Part shown: positions 45,728 to 52,671 of the stretch, piece by piece
Layout of the letters: every line of letters starts with the position of its first letter
Numbering within the stretch: position 1 is the stretch's first letter
Assembly (NCBI RefSeq): GCF_000164675.2
Contig: NC_015678.1
Coordinates: 992,001-1,056,000, forward strand
Direction: 5' to 3'
DNA length: 64,000 nucleotides
Source: Streptococcus parasanguinis ATCC 15912
Lineage (GTDB): Bacteria; Bacillota; Bacilli; Lactobacillales; Streptococcaceae
The notes under the pieces: model-generated
The model's database searches: none
What the model saw: the letters and a program-made list of their open reading frames with translations, nothing else
What the model was told of the DNA's origin: nothing
Made by a program: the position numbers and the translations under genes

Positions 45728-46957
45728 TTAATAAGCAGGATTTTCTTGTATCATTCCATCGATGACCACTATGTTATTATCGGACTCATCAATCAATTTA
45801 TCTAAAGTAGGTCTGCTGATTTTGGCAAAACGAGAAAGCTCTGACTTATTGGGTAGTCTATTATGCGCCTGTTCAAAGTTTGCTATCATAGATTTTAATT
45901 TGTTTGTCGCTTTTTCTTTCGTTTCTTCATTAGCCCATGCTTTTTCTTTCTGTTCTTTGGAAAGTGGTAACCCTGGTTCGTGATAGGCTAATATTTTCTC
46001 CTTATCATTTATCAACTGTGGGTAGTAGAAAAGAAAATTTTTCTCCCCGTCGTAATCAGCTTCCGAGGTGACCGCTTCAAGTCTCCAATAAGTTCGCGTT
46101 TTTAACGGCAAATCTATGTTATCAAAAAGTCGTAGAATTTCCTGTGTCTGTTCAGTAGGTAAATGCTCTAGCGCTACCTCAATATGATTTCGTAAATCCT
46201 CGCTTGTTGCTCTCTTGTTTTTAAAACTGATATAATCATTTGTTACGTTTAGCTGAAAATATCTTTTATTGTGCGTAGTCATTACATTCTTGGCCAAATC
46301 CCAGACGGATTCTAGCCTCTCTAGGCGTAACAATTCTGGATCTAATTCCATCTTGAAAAATTCTAACAAGCTATCGCAATGAGCTAAAGACTCTGACCAC
46401 TGCGCAAAGTCTGAGCTTTCCGTAGTACCTTTCGGTCTTTCTCTATGACTTTGTGTATAGATCAGACCACCGCCTACGTGTTGGTTAATCTGTTGCAAAT
46501 AATCTCCCAAGGAACCCCCGAACTGCAGTGATTTTAAATTATCAATACTATCAATAATAACCACTTGAAAAGCGTTGTTTGGTACTTTTTCTTTTACAAC
46601 TTTGGCTAAATCTTCTAAGGCTGTTGACTTTGGAAGAGTTAAGATAGAAATATTGTCAAGATCTTTTTGCTCAACTTCTAAAAGTTGGGCAATCTGCATG
46701 AACTTACTAAAACAGTCGTTTTCTTTATGATTTGTATTGATATACAAGACGTTGAAAGCTCTTTTACTCTTCCACTCTAGCCAATTACTCCCCTGGGCTA
46801 AAGATAAAGCTAGGGAAATAACTACGCTAGTCTTTAAGGATCTTCTTGGCGCCGATATACCCAATACTTGCCCGCGTCTCAACAATCCTGTCAAAATGCT
46901 AGCAGATGGCCCTATTGTCTCTGCAGGAACTTGTCCTAGTTTTTTAATTTCTGTCAT
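45728..46957 (-). CDS. AAA+/RecA-fold replication protein (RepA-like helicase/initiator)
   Basis: A 409-residue protein. The N-terminal RepA/KaiC-like ATPase (about 25-230) has a degenerate Walker A SAPRRSLKTS, Walker B QVVIIDSIDNL (about 132) and YTQSHRERPKG. The C-terminal part (about 330-405) contains a winged-helix-like KLKSMIANFEQAHNRLPNKSELSRFAKISRPTLDKLI, a likely iteron-binding domain. The iteron origin follows the stop codon. It probably initiates and unwinds the satellite origin. The missing glycines of the P-loop are noteworthy. Confidence 0.75.
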   Translation of the reverse strand: MTEIKKLGQVPAETIGPSASILTGLLRRGQVLGISAPRRSLKTSVVISLALSLAQGSNWLEWKSKRAFNVLYINTNHKENDCFSKFMQIAQLLEVEQKDLDNISILTLPKSTALEDLAKVVKEKVPNNAFQVVIIDSIDNLKSLQFGGSLGDYLQQINQHVGGGLIYTQSHRERPKGTTESSDFAQWSESLAHCDSLLEFFKMELDPELLRLERLESVWDLAKNVMTTHNKRYFQLNVTNDYISFKNKRATSEDLRNHIEVALEHLPTEQTQEILRLFDNIDLPLKTRTYWRLEAVTSEADYDGEKNFLFYYPQLINDKEKILAYHEPGLPLSKEQKEKAWANEETKEKATNKLKSMIANFEQAHNRLPNKSELSRFAKISRPTLDKLIDESDNNIVVIDGMIQENPAY

Positions 46958-46960
46958 TAG

Positions 46961-47116
46961 TTATCCTTTCTGGTTTTTCAATCTTTTCTTTTTCATTTTC
47001 TTTAATTGTTGTAACTCTTTGCGTTGCTCAAGCGTTAATTGTCTATTTTTCCAAGTGTAGCCGTTGGTAGTCCGGACAGATTTTCTCTGTCCGGGGAATC
47101 TTTCAAAGCTAGCCAT
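46961..47116 (-). CDS. Small basic protein upstream of rep
   Basis: 51 residues, beginning MASFERFPGQRKSVRTTNGY and ending in a lysine-rich helix (LEQRKELQQLKKMKKKRLK). A GGGGGTGG site precedes the ATG. The frame overlaps the preceding gene by 8 nt and ends 3 nt before rep, as expected for a real operon member. Likely nucleic-acid binding by charge; function unknown. Confidence 0.5.
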   Translation of the reverse strand: MASFERFPGQRKSVRTTNGYTWKNRQLTLEQRKELQQLKKMKKKRLKNQKG

Positions 47117-47384
47117 TTTCCACCCCCAGAAACTTCAGCAAGTCAGAAACTCTATAATAGATTTTCCTAGTATCTTCTAGCGGGGGCTGGTAGCGTCTTA
47201 GACCTGCATTTTCCCACTTTTGTAACGTCTTATATTTTATGTCCAATTCTTCCATAGCTACCTGAGCTGAGATTAAACCTGTCAAACGCGGTTTAAGTAT
47301 ATCACGCGCCTCCAGGTATTTTTCTACAAGGTTTAAAACACCATGGGCTAACTCGTTTTCACTTTCTTTGCTTAAACTAAACAT
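47109..47384 (-). CDS. MerR/excisionase-type HTH protein
   Basis: 91 residues. The segment LISAQVAMEELDIKYKTLQKWENAGLRRYQPPLEDTRKIYYRVSDLLKFLG (about 37-87) is a MerR-like winged helix as found in Xis and phage regulators. It may be the excisionase or a regulator of the rep operon. The start lies 7 nt inside the preceding gene's end. Confidence 0.65.
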   Translation of the reverse strand: MFSLSKESENELAHGVLNLVEKYLEARDILKPRLTGLISAQVAMEELDIKYKTLQKWENAGLRRYQPPLEDTRKIYYRVSDLLKFLGVENG

Positions 47385-47718
47385 AGTCTTCCGCCCCCTT
47401 CAGTAGTAACTTATAGCTCTCTAAATCGGCATTCAAAAGGACAGTTAGGCGCTTCTGCTCCTCTTGTACTTGGTTATAGAATGCCTTTGCTCCGTCCAGT
47501 AGCTCCTCTTTGTTAGCTGGGATAAAGTAGTCTCCGAAAGCCCCATGACGTACCCCAACGATAGGAACGCCGTAGCGCGTGATCAGACGGCTGATAATGT
47601 CCTGGACGGTTCTTTCTGCTAGTTTAGTGATTAAGCTGATTTCAGCCCCAGTGATAGAGTTCTCAGCCCCTACCTTGATTAGTTTTAATACTCGCTTGTC
47701 ATTCAGTGTTAGATTCAT
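47377..47718 (-). CDS. Winged-helix DNA-binding protein of the replication module
   Basis: 113 residues with a MarR/DprA-like winged-helix start (NDKRVLKLIKVGAENSITGAEISLITKLAERTVQDIISRLITRYGVPIVGVRHGAFGDYFIPAN, about 6-70) and a helical C-terminus. Similar small proteins stand before rep genes in streptococcal satellites. Function unknown beyond probable DNA binding. Confidence 0.6.
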   Translation of the reverse strand: MNLTLNDKRVLKLIKVGAENSITGAEISLITKLAERTVQDIISRLITRYGVPIVGVRHGAFGDYFIPANKEELLDGAKAFYNQVQEEQKRLTVLLNADLESYKLLLKGAEDYV

Positions 47719-47930
47719 TCAATTCCTCCCCATACATTGACCCCTGCAAGTTGAATATAACGCCCATAATCAGGGCTTAAATCCTCGCTAGGTGTTTCTA
47801 TTGTCTGTTTGCTTTCTCGCTCAATTTGGGCGCTTTTTTTGCGGTCTCGGTGGTTTAGATAAAGCAGCAAGCCAATCAATACCACAACAAAGACAATCGC
47901 CTGTGTGTTGCTTAAATCTAGTTCATTCAT
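47715..47930 (-). CDS. Small single-span membrane protein
   Basis: 71 residues with one hydrophobic helix (about 10-25, AIVFVVVLIGLLLYL), then a basic and acidic tail. It overlaps the next gene's start by 4 nt and is 1 nt from the previous gene. Unknown function. Confidence 0.55.
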   Translation of the reverse strand: MNELDLSNTQAIVFVVVLIGLLLYLNHRDRKKSAQIERESKQTIETPSEDLSPDYGRYIQLAGVNVWGGIE

Positions 47931-47931
47931 G

Positions 47932-48132
47932 CTATGCCCTCGCTTGATAGCTCTTGATATAGTCCACTTGTTTTCTATGATCCATCTTCAGGAAGTTGTC
48001 CACCTCTTCGGTGCTTACTTTTCGATCTACAAAATCAGCAATAAACTGAAAGAGGTTTGGGCGTTTCTCCTTGATTTCAGCCATTTGTTTATCAAATTCT
48101 GCTTGTGTCATGTTGTTTAGGTCTGTTGTCAT
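47932..48132 (-). CDS. Small acidic protein, paralogue of the 44642-44803 product
   Basis: 66 residues starting MTTDLNNMTQAEFDKQM, then PNLFQFIADFVDRKVSTEEVDNFLK and an added basic tail (HRKQVDYIKSYQARA). GGAGG precedes the ATG. It is the first gene of the long minus-strand operon. Its partner lies beyond the origin. Confidence 0.6.
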   Translation of the reverse strand: MTTDLNNMTQAEFDKQMAEIKEKRPNLFQFIADFVDRKVSTEEVDNFLKMDHRKQVDYIKSYQARA

Positions 48133-48250
48133 ATTCTTCCTCCATTGGCCTTTTAATTGTCATTTCCTATACAGTTAATTCCCACGCCTAGAGTCGCCAA
48201 AGTTTGAAAGCGTGAGAAAGTACTAATTTTAAGAGTTAGCGCTCTCCGTA

Positions 48251-48393
48251 TGGTCAAAATGTCCTAAATATGCTATAATTTAGGTATAAATCTTTACTAA
48301 AACCCTTTTAATAATAGCTTGCCTGCTTTGTTAAATTCATTTTAGTGTTAGTGTGAAAGGCTTTGCTGATTGGTCTCGGTAAGCCTTTTTTGT
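48251..48393 (+). ncRNA. Candidate small RNA of the island
   Basis: On the plus strand between two minus-strand genes: TGGTCA (48251-48256), 17 bp, extended -10 TGCTATAAT (48271-48279). A stem AAGGCTT/AAGCCTT with T6 (48357-48391) follows about 80 nt later. The predicted transcript (about 48286-48391) has no convincing ORF. It includes a 32-nt block (48296-48327) repeated with one mismatch in the integrase leader. Confidence 0.5.
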
Positions 48394-48398
48394 TGCAA

Positions 48399-49025
48399 TC
48401 ACGCGCTTTCTAGGCGTGTTTTTTTATTTCTGAATACCATGGACTTGATTTCCTGATAACTCATATTCAAGCCAATCATGGCTATTACCATGTCCTCAAA
48501 TGCTTGGTACTGCTCCAGCTCGTCACTGGTCAAGCTATCAATGCCGTTATAGCCCCCACGTTCTTCCCTTAACTGTTTAGCGTTCCTGTCGGTTACTACC
48601 TTTAGTAGTAAGTTATTCATGGTACTATGCGCGTGCTTTGGTGCTTGTTCCCAGTTCTCAATACTGTCATGCAGTTTTTTTCTTTTTGGCTTTTCTAGAG
48701 CCCTCTGCATACGAAACTTAGAAAGTTCCTCACGCATTTCAAAGAATGCTTTGACTAGGTTAGTTTTGAAGTTGGCCACTTGCTCGGTATTCTTTAAGAA
48801 TGTAACTAACAAGGTCGCCTGTTGCTCATTTAAAATATAGTCCTTGGTATTCTGGCCACTTTCCATAGCTTGGATTTTAAATCCAAGCTTTCCGAACTGT
48901 TCAAACCTTGTTTGATGTTTGCGGATAGTTCTTGTAATTGTATGATGTTGCAATCCCGTACACCCTGCCACAATACTACTCAGTGTATACGGCTCTTTTT
49001 TGCCGTCCATGTAGACTAGTTCCAT
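48399..49025 (-). CDS. Rha-family phage regulatory protein
   Basis: A 208-residue protein. The N-terminus has a Rha/antirepressor-like fold (SSIVAGCTGLQHHTITRTIRKHQTRFEQFGKLGFKI; LNEQQATLLVTFLKNTEQVANFKTNLVKAFFEM, about 15-97). The C-terminal half is helical and ends KSMVFRNKKTRLE. Rha proteins interfere with phage growth or act as antirepressors. AAAGGAG precedes the ATG. It is transcribed with the cro-like gene (18 nt gap). Confidence 0.75.
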   Translation of the reverse strand: MELVYMDGKKEPYTLSSIVAGCTGLQHHTITRTIRKHQTRFEQFGKLGFKIQAMESGQNTKDYILNEQQATLLVTFLKNTEQVANFKTNLVKAFFEMREELSKFRMQRALEKPKRKKLHDSIENWEQAPKHAHSTMNNLLLKVVTDRNAKQLREERGGYNGIDSLTSDELEQYQAFEDMVIAMIGLNMSYQEIKSMVFRNKKTRLESA

Positions 49026-49043
49026 TTGTTTGCTCCTTTCTAT

Positions 49044-49238
49044 TTATCCAACCTTTAACAAATCATCAATCGTAACTTCTAAAAAGTCAGCTACTTTCTG
49101 CAATGTCTCAAAAGTCGGATTTTTTGAACGCTCATAATACAATGCCGTCAAAGTGCTTTTTGATAGCCCTGTTTCTCTTGCAACATCTGCCACCTTCAAG
49201 CGTTTCTTTGCTAAAATAACACGCATATTATTTTTCAA
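49044..49238 (-). CDS. Cro-like HTH regulator
   Basis: 64 residues, nearly all one XRE-type HTH (RVILAKKRLKVADVARETGLSKSTLTALYYERSKNPTFETLQKVADFLEV). The frame starts with TTG at 49238 after GGGGG; an internal ATG at 49226 lacks a site. It is divergent from the CI-like gene over a 216-bp operator region. Confidence 0.75.
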   Translation of the reverse strand: MKNNMRVILAKKRLKVADVARETGLSKSTLTALYYERSKNPTFETLQKVADFLEVTIDDLLKVG

Positions 49239-49317
49239 ATGTCTTACCCCCTTCTATTATCTTTAAAAGCTATCTCCAGCATAATAGATTGAAAAGTGTT
49301 ACGCTGGAAATTTTAAC

Positions 49318-49431
49318 GGACATTTTCTGTCCGATTCGGTTTGATTATACAGACATTTTTTGTCTTTGTAAAGGGTATTTTTTATTTTATTGGACTTTTT
49401 TTGTCTGTTTTGAGAAAAAGGATGATATAAT
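49318..49431. promoter_or_regulatory. Genetic switch: three matching 15-bp operators and divergent promoters
   Basis: Operators GGACATTTTCTGTCC (49318-49332), AGACATTTTTTGTCT (49351-49365) and GGACTTTTTTTGTCT (49392-49406). The cro-side promoter on the minus strand is TTTACA (49372-49367), 17 bp, TATAAT (49349-49344), with the middle operator filling the spacer. The repressor-side promoter has an extended -10 TGATATAAT at 49423-49431, just past the third operator. Confidence 0.85.
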
Positions 49432-49454
49432 ACGTTTGAAAGGTGTTGATATAA

Positions 49455-49982
49455 ATGAATAGATTGAAAGAGTTACGTAAAGAAAAAAAGCTATCTCAAA
49501 AGGAAATAGCAAAAGAAATGAGCATATCAGAAAAGACTCTATCACGCTGGGAAAACGGAGAAAGCCAAATTAAACCAGAAAAAGCCCAGCAACTAGCTGA
49601 CTGCTTCGGGGTAAGCGTTGGGTATCTGTTGGGGTATAGTGAGTATAGAGATAGCCAAGAAGCAAGTTATCAACTTTACCAAAAGGATCCCGATGATCCA
49701 TATAACCATGTAAAGGCTAGGGTTTATTCTATTCTTGGCGATGATTTAATGAAGGTGCTGGAAGAGCAATATATAACTGGTCATGATGAGCCTGATTATT
49801 CCAATCTCACTTCATTCTTATCTGCAGTAAACCAACTTTCATATACCGATGAAGAAGAGTTATTACTAAATTATGGAATACTCCCTAAGGAAGATAAAAA
49901 GATAATAAAGAATCTGGTTTCTGATATGGCTGAAAAAGTAAAAATAGCCAATAAAAAAGAGCCTTGGCGAAAAGGATTCTAA
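49455..49982 (+). CDS. CI/Stl-like XRE repressor without a peptidase domain
   Basis: A 175-residue protein. The N-terminal HTH (about 1-60: RLKELRKEKKLSQKEIAKEMSISEKTLSRWENGESQ) is followed by an acidic helical C-terminal domain. No S24/LexA-type serine-lysine peptidase is seen, so SOS self-cleavage is unlikely. Induction by a helper-phage protein, as in SaPI Stl, fits better. It is the probable ligand of the three operators upstream. The DUF3644 gene follows after 44 nt. Confidence 0.8.
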   Translation: MNRLKELRKEKKLSQKEIAKEMSISEKTLSRWENGESQIKPEKAQQLADCFGVSVGYLLGYSEYRDSQEASYQLYQKDPDDPYNHVKARVYSILGDDLMKVLEEQYITGHDEPDYSNLTSFLSAVNQLSYTDEEELLLNYGILPKEDKKIIKNLVSDMAEKVKIANKKEPWRKGF

Positions 49983-50026
49983 ACCCACGCGCCACAATAT
50001 AGAAAATCTTGTAAGAAAGGAAACGT

Positions 50027-51016
50027 ATGGAAGATTTAAGTAAAAGATTAGTTAATAAAAGTATCGAAGCTTTTATTATGGGGCTTGAAATATATAACAA
50101 ACCTACAATTAAGTATAGAATTGAGGGGTTTAGTTTTTTTATCTGTAACGCCTGGGAATTAATGCTAAAGGCTTATATCATTAATAATAATGGTGAAGAA
50201 TCAATATATTTTAAGGATAGTAAGGATAGAACGATATCATTAGAAAATGCAGTTGAGACAGTATTTCCAGATAAACATGGATCATTACGAAAAAATCTAA
50301 TTCGAATTATAGAACTTAGGAATACTAGTACCCACTTCATAACAGAAGATTATGAACACATCTATGCCCCATTATTTCAGGCATGTGTTTCTAATTATAT
50401 TTCTAAAATGCAAGAATTTCACAATGAGGATATCACAAAACAGATTGCACAAAATTTCTTGACTTTATCAGTCCGCATCGACCAACTTAATCAAGAAGAA
50501 ATTCGAGCCAAGTACTCTCCTAAAATGGCAGAACGTATACTCGCCGAGCAAGATAAAATTGAAAATGAAATATCTACTAATAATTCTGACTATGCTGTAC
50601 CTGTTGAAACTCGATTTTATATCACTAAGCGAAAACAAGATGCTGATTTATTTGTTAAACTTGATAATACTGCGGAAACGAGTATAGGTATAGTTAGAGA
50701 AATTAAAGATCCAAATGCTATCTATCCATTAACTACTAGGGAAGTTATTAAAATTGTTAATAGACATCTTAAATCAAAAGGGATTCTATTAACAAAAATA
50801 GTCGGTGGAGAAAAACAAAAAAAGACGTTTACAACAAACGACTTACAACTTTTTAATACATTTTATGATATCAAGACAAATCAACGTTATTGCTACCATT
50901 ATAAAATTGGTAATCGATACGGATACTCTCAAATCCTCTGCGATTTTATAATTGAGGAAATCGAACGAAATCCTGAAACGTTCGTAGAAAACTTGAAAAA
51001 AAGACAAAAAAAATAA
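50027..51016 (+). CDS. DUF3644 protein with HEPN-like RNase motif, candidate defence gene
   Basis: A 329-residue protein. The first half (about 1-150) is helical with the DUF3644 pattern (EGFSFFICNAWELMLKAYIIN) and a LIRIIELRNTSTHFITEDYEHIY segment (about 88-110). Its R-N-x3-H matches the catalytic Rx4-6H motif of HEPN ribonucleases. The second half (about 190-325) is of unknown fold with basic patches. AAAGGAA precedes the ATG. It follows the CI-like repressor on the same strand, so it would be expressed in the integrated state, like phage-exclusion genes of prophages. Activity is inferred. Confidence 0.7.
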   Translation: MEDLSKRLVNKSIEAFIMGLEIYNKPTIKYRIEGFSFFICNAWELMLKAYIINNNGEESIYFKDSKDRTISLENAVETVFPDKHGSLRKNLIRIIELRNTSTHFITEDYEHIYAPLFQACVSNYISKMQEFHNEDITKQIAQNFLTLSVRIDQLNQEEIRAKYSPKMAERILAEQDKIENEISTNNSDYAVPVETRFYITKRKQDADLFVKLDNTAETSIGIVREIKDPNAIYPLTTREVIKIVNRHLKSKGILLTKIVGGEKQKKTFTTNDLQLFNTFYDIKTNQRYCYHYKIGNRYGYSQILCDFIIEEIERNPETFVENLKKRQKK

Positions 51017-51184
51017 GATAACCCCAGGCATATGTGAATTCTCGTCCATCGACTTACTCCCCTTTGGGAACACAACGTTAATCCTTCGCAAGTTATCTTG
51101 TTAATTCTATTATACCACGCGCGTGGGAAATGTAAAGTGTTTTGTTAGCTAACTGGTAAACTAACTTTAGAAAAAAAACTCTCA

Positions 51185-51212
51185 AAAAACACTGTAAAAT
51201 AAGTGTTTTTAC
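51185..51212. terminator. Terminator after the repressor-DUF3644 transcript
   Basis: AAAAACACT GTAAAATA AGTGTTTTT, symmetric. It lies in the 343-bp gap 51017-51359, which also has an 8-bp inverted pair AAGATAAC/GTTATCTT (51015 and 51092) and a TATAAT (about 51230) that may belong to the int promoter. Confidence 0.75.
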
Positions 51213-51304
51213 CACTTAACAATTAAGCATATAATTTACCTATCTAACTCTTTAAAATCGAATACAGAGCAATCTGTGAAGCCCTAGCATGATTTAAACC
51301 ACAC

Positions 51305-51336
51305 ACTAAAACCTTTTTAATAATAGCTTGCCTGCT
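51305..51336 (+). repeat. 32-nt block in the integrase leader, repeated in the small-RNA candidate
   Basis: 31 of 32 bases match 48296-48327 in the same orientation; the only difference is at the tenth base. It ends 23 nt before the integrase ATG. A shorter part, CTTGCCTGCT, also occurs inverted at 40491-40500, 36 bp inside attL. Confidence 0.8.
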
Positions 51337-51359
51337 GATGAATTAGAAAGGTTTAGATC

Positions 51360-52526
51360 ATGAAAATTACAGAACATAAAAAGAAAGACGGTACAACTGT
51401 ATACCGTGCTAACATTTACTTAGGGATTGACCGAGTAACGGGAAAAGATGTAAAAACTAGTATCACGGCTAGAACTAGAAAAGAGGTCAAACAGAAAGCC
51501 AAAGAAGCTGAAATAGACTTCATTCAAAATGGTTCTACTAGATTCAAAGAAGCGACAATTAAAACATATAAAGAACTCGCTGAATTATGGTGGGAAAGCT
51601 ATAAGCATACAGTAAAACCAAATACTCAAGGCAACATGAGTAAGATTTTAAATAAACATATCCTGCCATTATTCGGGGCTTATAAGCTGGATAAACTAAC
51701 CACTCCACTAATTCAAAACATAATTAACAAGTTAGCTGGAAAGACAAATAACGGGGAGCAAGGGGCTTATTTACACTATGAGAAAATCCATACTGTAAAC
51801 AAGCGTATCTTACAATATGGTGTGGTTATGAAAGCCATACCATTTAACCCAGCTCGTGAGGTCATTCTCCCAAGAAATACCCAGAAAGAAAAGCGCCAAA
51901 AGATTAAACACTTTGATAACATTGAGTTAAAAACGTTTTTGGACTATCTGGACAACTTGGATAGTGATAGATACCGCTATTTTTACGAGAAAACACTTTA
52001 CAACTTCCTGCTTGCTACTGGTTGCCGTATTAATGAAGCGTTGGCGCTGGAATGGTCTGATATTGATCTAGACAATGCTATTGTTCACGTCACAAAGACA
52101 CTAAACCGTATGCAAGAGGTGAATAGTCCTAAATCAAAATCTAGTTACCGTGATATCGATATTGACCCCAAAACGGTTACAATATTAAAACAGTACAAAC
52201 GTAGGCAAACCCAAGAGGCTTGGAAGATAGGACAAACTGAAAAAGTAGTCTTTTCAGATTTTATCCATGAATACCCGAATAACAGTACTCTTTTTACAAG
52301 ATTAAAAACACATTTTAAACGTGCTAAAGTGCCTAATATTGGTTTTCATGGTTTCCGCCACACTCACGCTAGTTTGTTATTAAATGCTGGAATACCATAT
52401 AAAGAACTCCAACATAGACTAGGACACTCCACCTTATCTATGACAATGGACACATATAGTCACCTCTCAAAAGAGAGTGCAAAAAAAGCCGTTTCATTCT
52501 ATGAAACAGCTCTAGGGAGTTTGTAA
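51360..52526 (+). CDS. int: Tyrosine recombinase/integrase of the island
   Basis: A 388-residue integrase. The N-terminal Arm-binding domain (about 1-55) and core-binding SAM-like domain (about 65-165) precede the catalytic domain, with Arg in TGCRINEALALEW (about 225), H-x-x-R in FHGFRHTHASLL (about 330) and nucleophile Tyr in MTMDTYSHL (about 365). All key residues are present. Its stop codon is the first triplet of the tandem att repeat. It should excise and integrate the island. Confidence 0.95.
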   Translation: MKITEHKKKDGTTVYRANIYLGIDRVTGKDVKTSITARTRKEVKQKAKEAEIDFIQNGSTRFKEATIKTYKELAELWWESYKHTVKPNTQGNMSKILNKHILPLFGAYKLDKLTTPLIQNIINKLAGKTNNGEQGAYLHYEKIHTVNKRILQYGVVMKAIPFNPAREVILPRNTQKEKRQKIKHFDNIELKTFLDYLDNLDSDRYRYFYEKTLYNFLLATGCRINEALALEWSDIDLDNAIVHVTKTLNRMQEVNSPKSKSSYRDIDIDPKTVTILKQYKRRQTQEAWKIGQTEKVVFSDFIHEYPNNSTLFTRLKTHFKRAKVPNIGFHGFRHTHASLLLNAGIPYKELQHRLGHSTLSMTMDTYSHLSKESAKKAVSFYETALGSL

Positions 52527-52547
52527 CTGAACAAATAACTGAACAAA
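52524..52547. repeat. Right attachment site (attR) with tandem 12-bp repeat
   Basis: Two abutting copies of TAACTGAACAAA (52524-52535 and 52536-52547). The second copy plus four preceding bases is the 16-bp core matched at attL. The first copy contains the int stop codon. Confidence 0.85.
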
Positions 52548-52671
52548 GTCAGAATACAATGTATTACGACAAGCAAGAAACCCTATAACAACGGGTTTTC
52601 TGATAATTCTATCTTTAAATTAAAAGATTTTATGATAGAATAGAGGGGATTTTAATCAAAAGGATGAAGTT

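Larger units (their letters stand above)
40439..52547. mobile_element. Integrated phage satellite, PICI-like chromosomal island (12.1 kb)
   Basis: Bounded by the 16-bp direct repeat CAAATAACTGAACAAA (40439-40454 and 52532-52547). It contains a tyrosine integrase at the right end, a divergent CI/Cro-type switch, a Rha-like protein, a string of small minus-strand genes, AAA+ Rep plus iteron origin, a TerS-like gene and a DUF1492-type late regulator. There are no capsid, portal, tail or lysis genes. Size and order (int, repressor, rep, ori, terS) match Gram-positive PICIs rather than a prophage or ICE. It is inserted in an intergenic region, not in a tRNA. Confidence 0.82.

Noticed and set aside
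40439..52547. Prophage remnant or ICE
   Set aside because: No capsid, portal, tail, lysin, relaxase or type IV secretion genes are seen. The compact int-switch-rep-ori-terS plan fits a satellite better.
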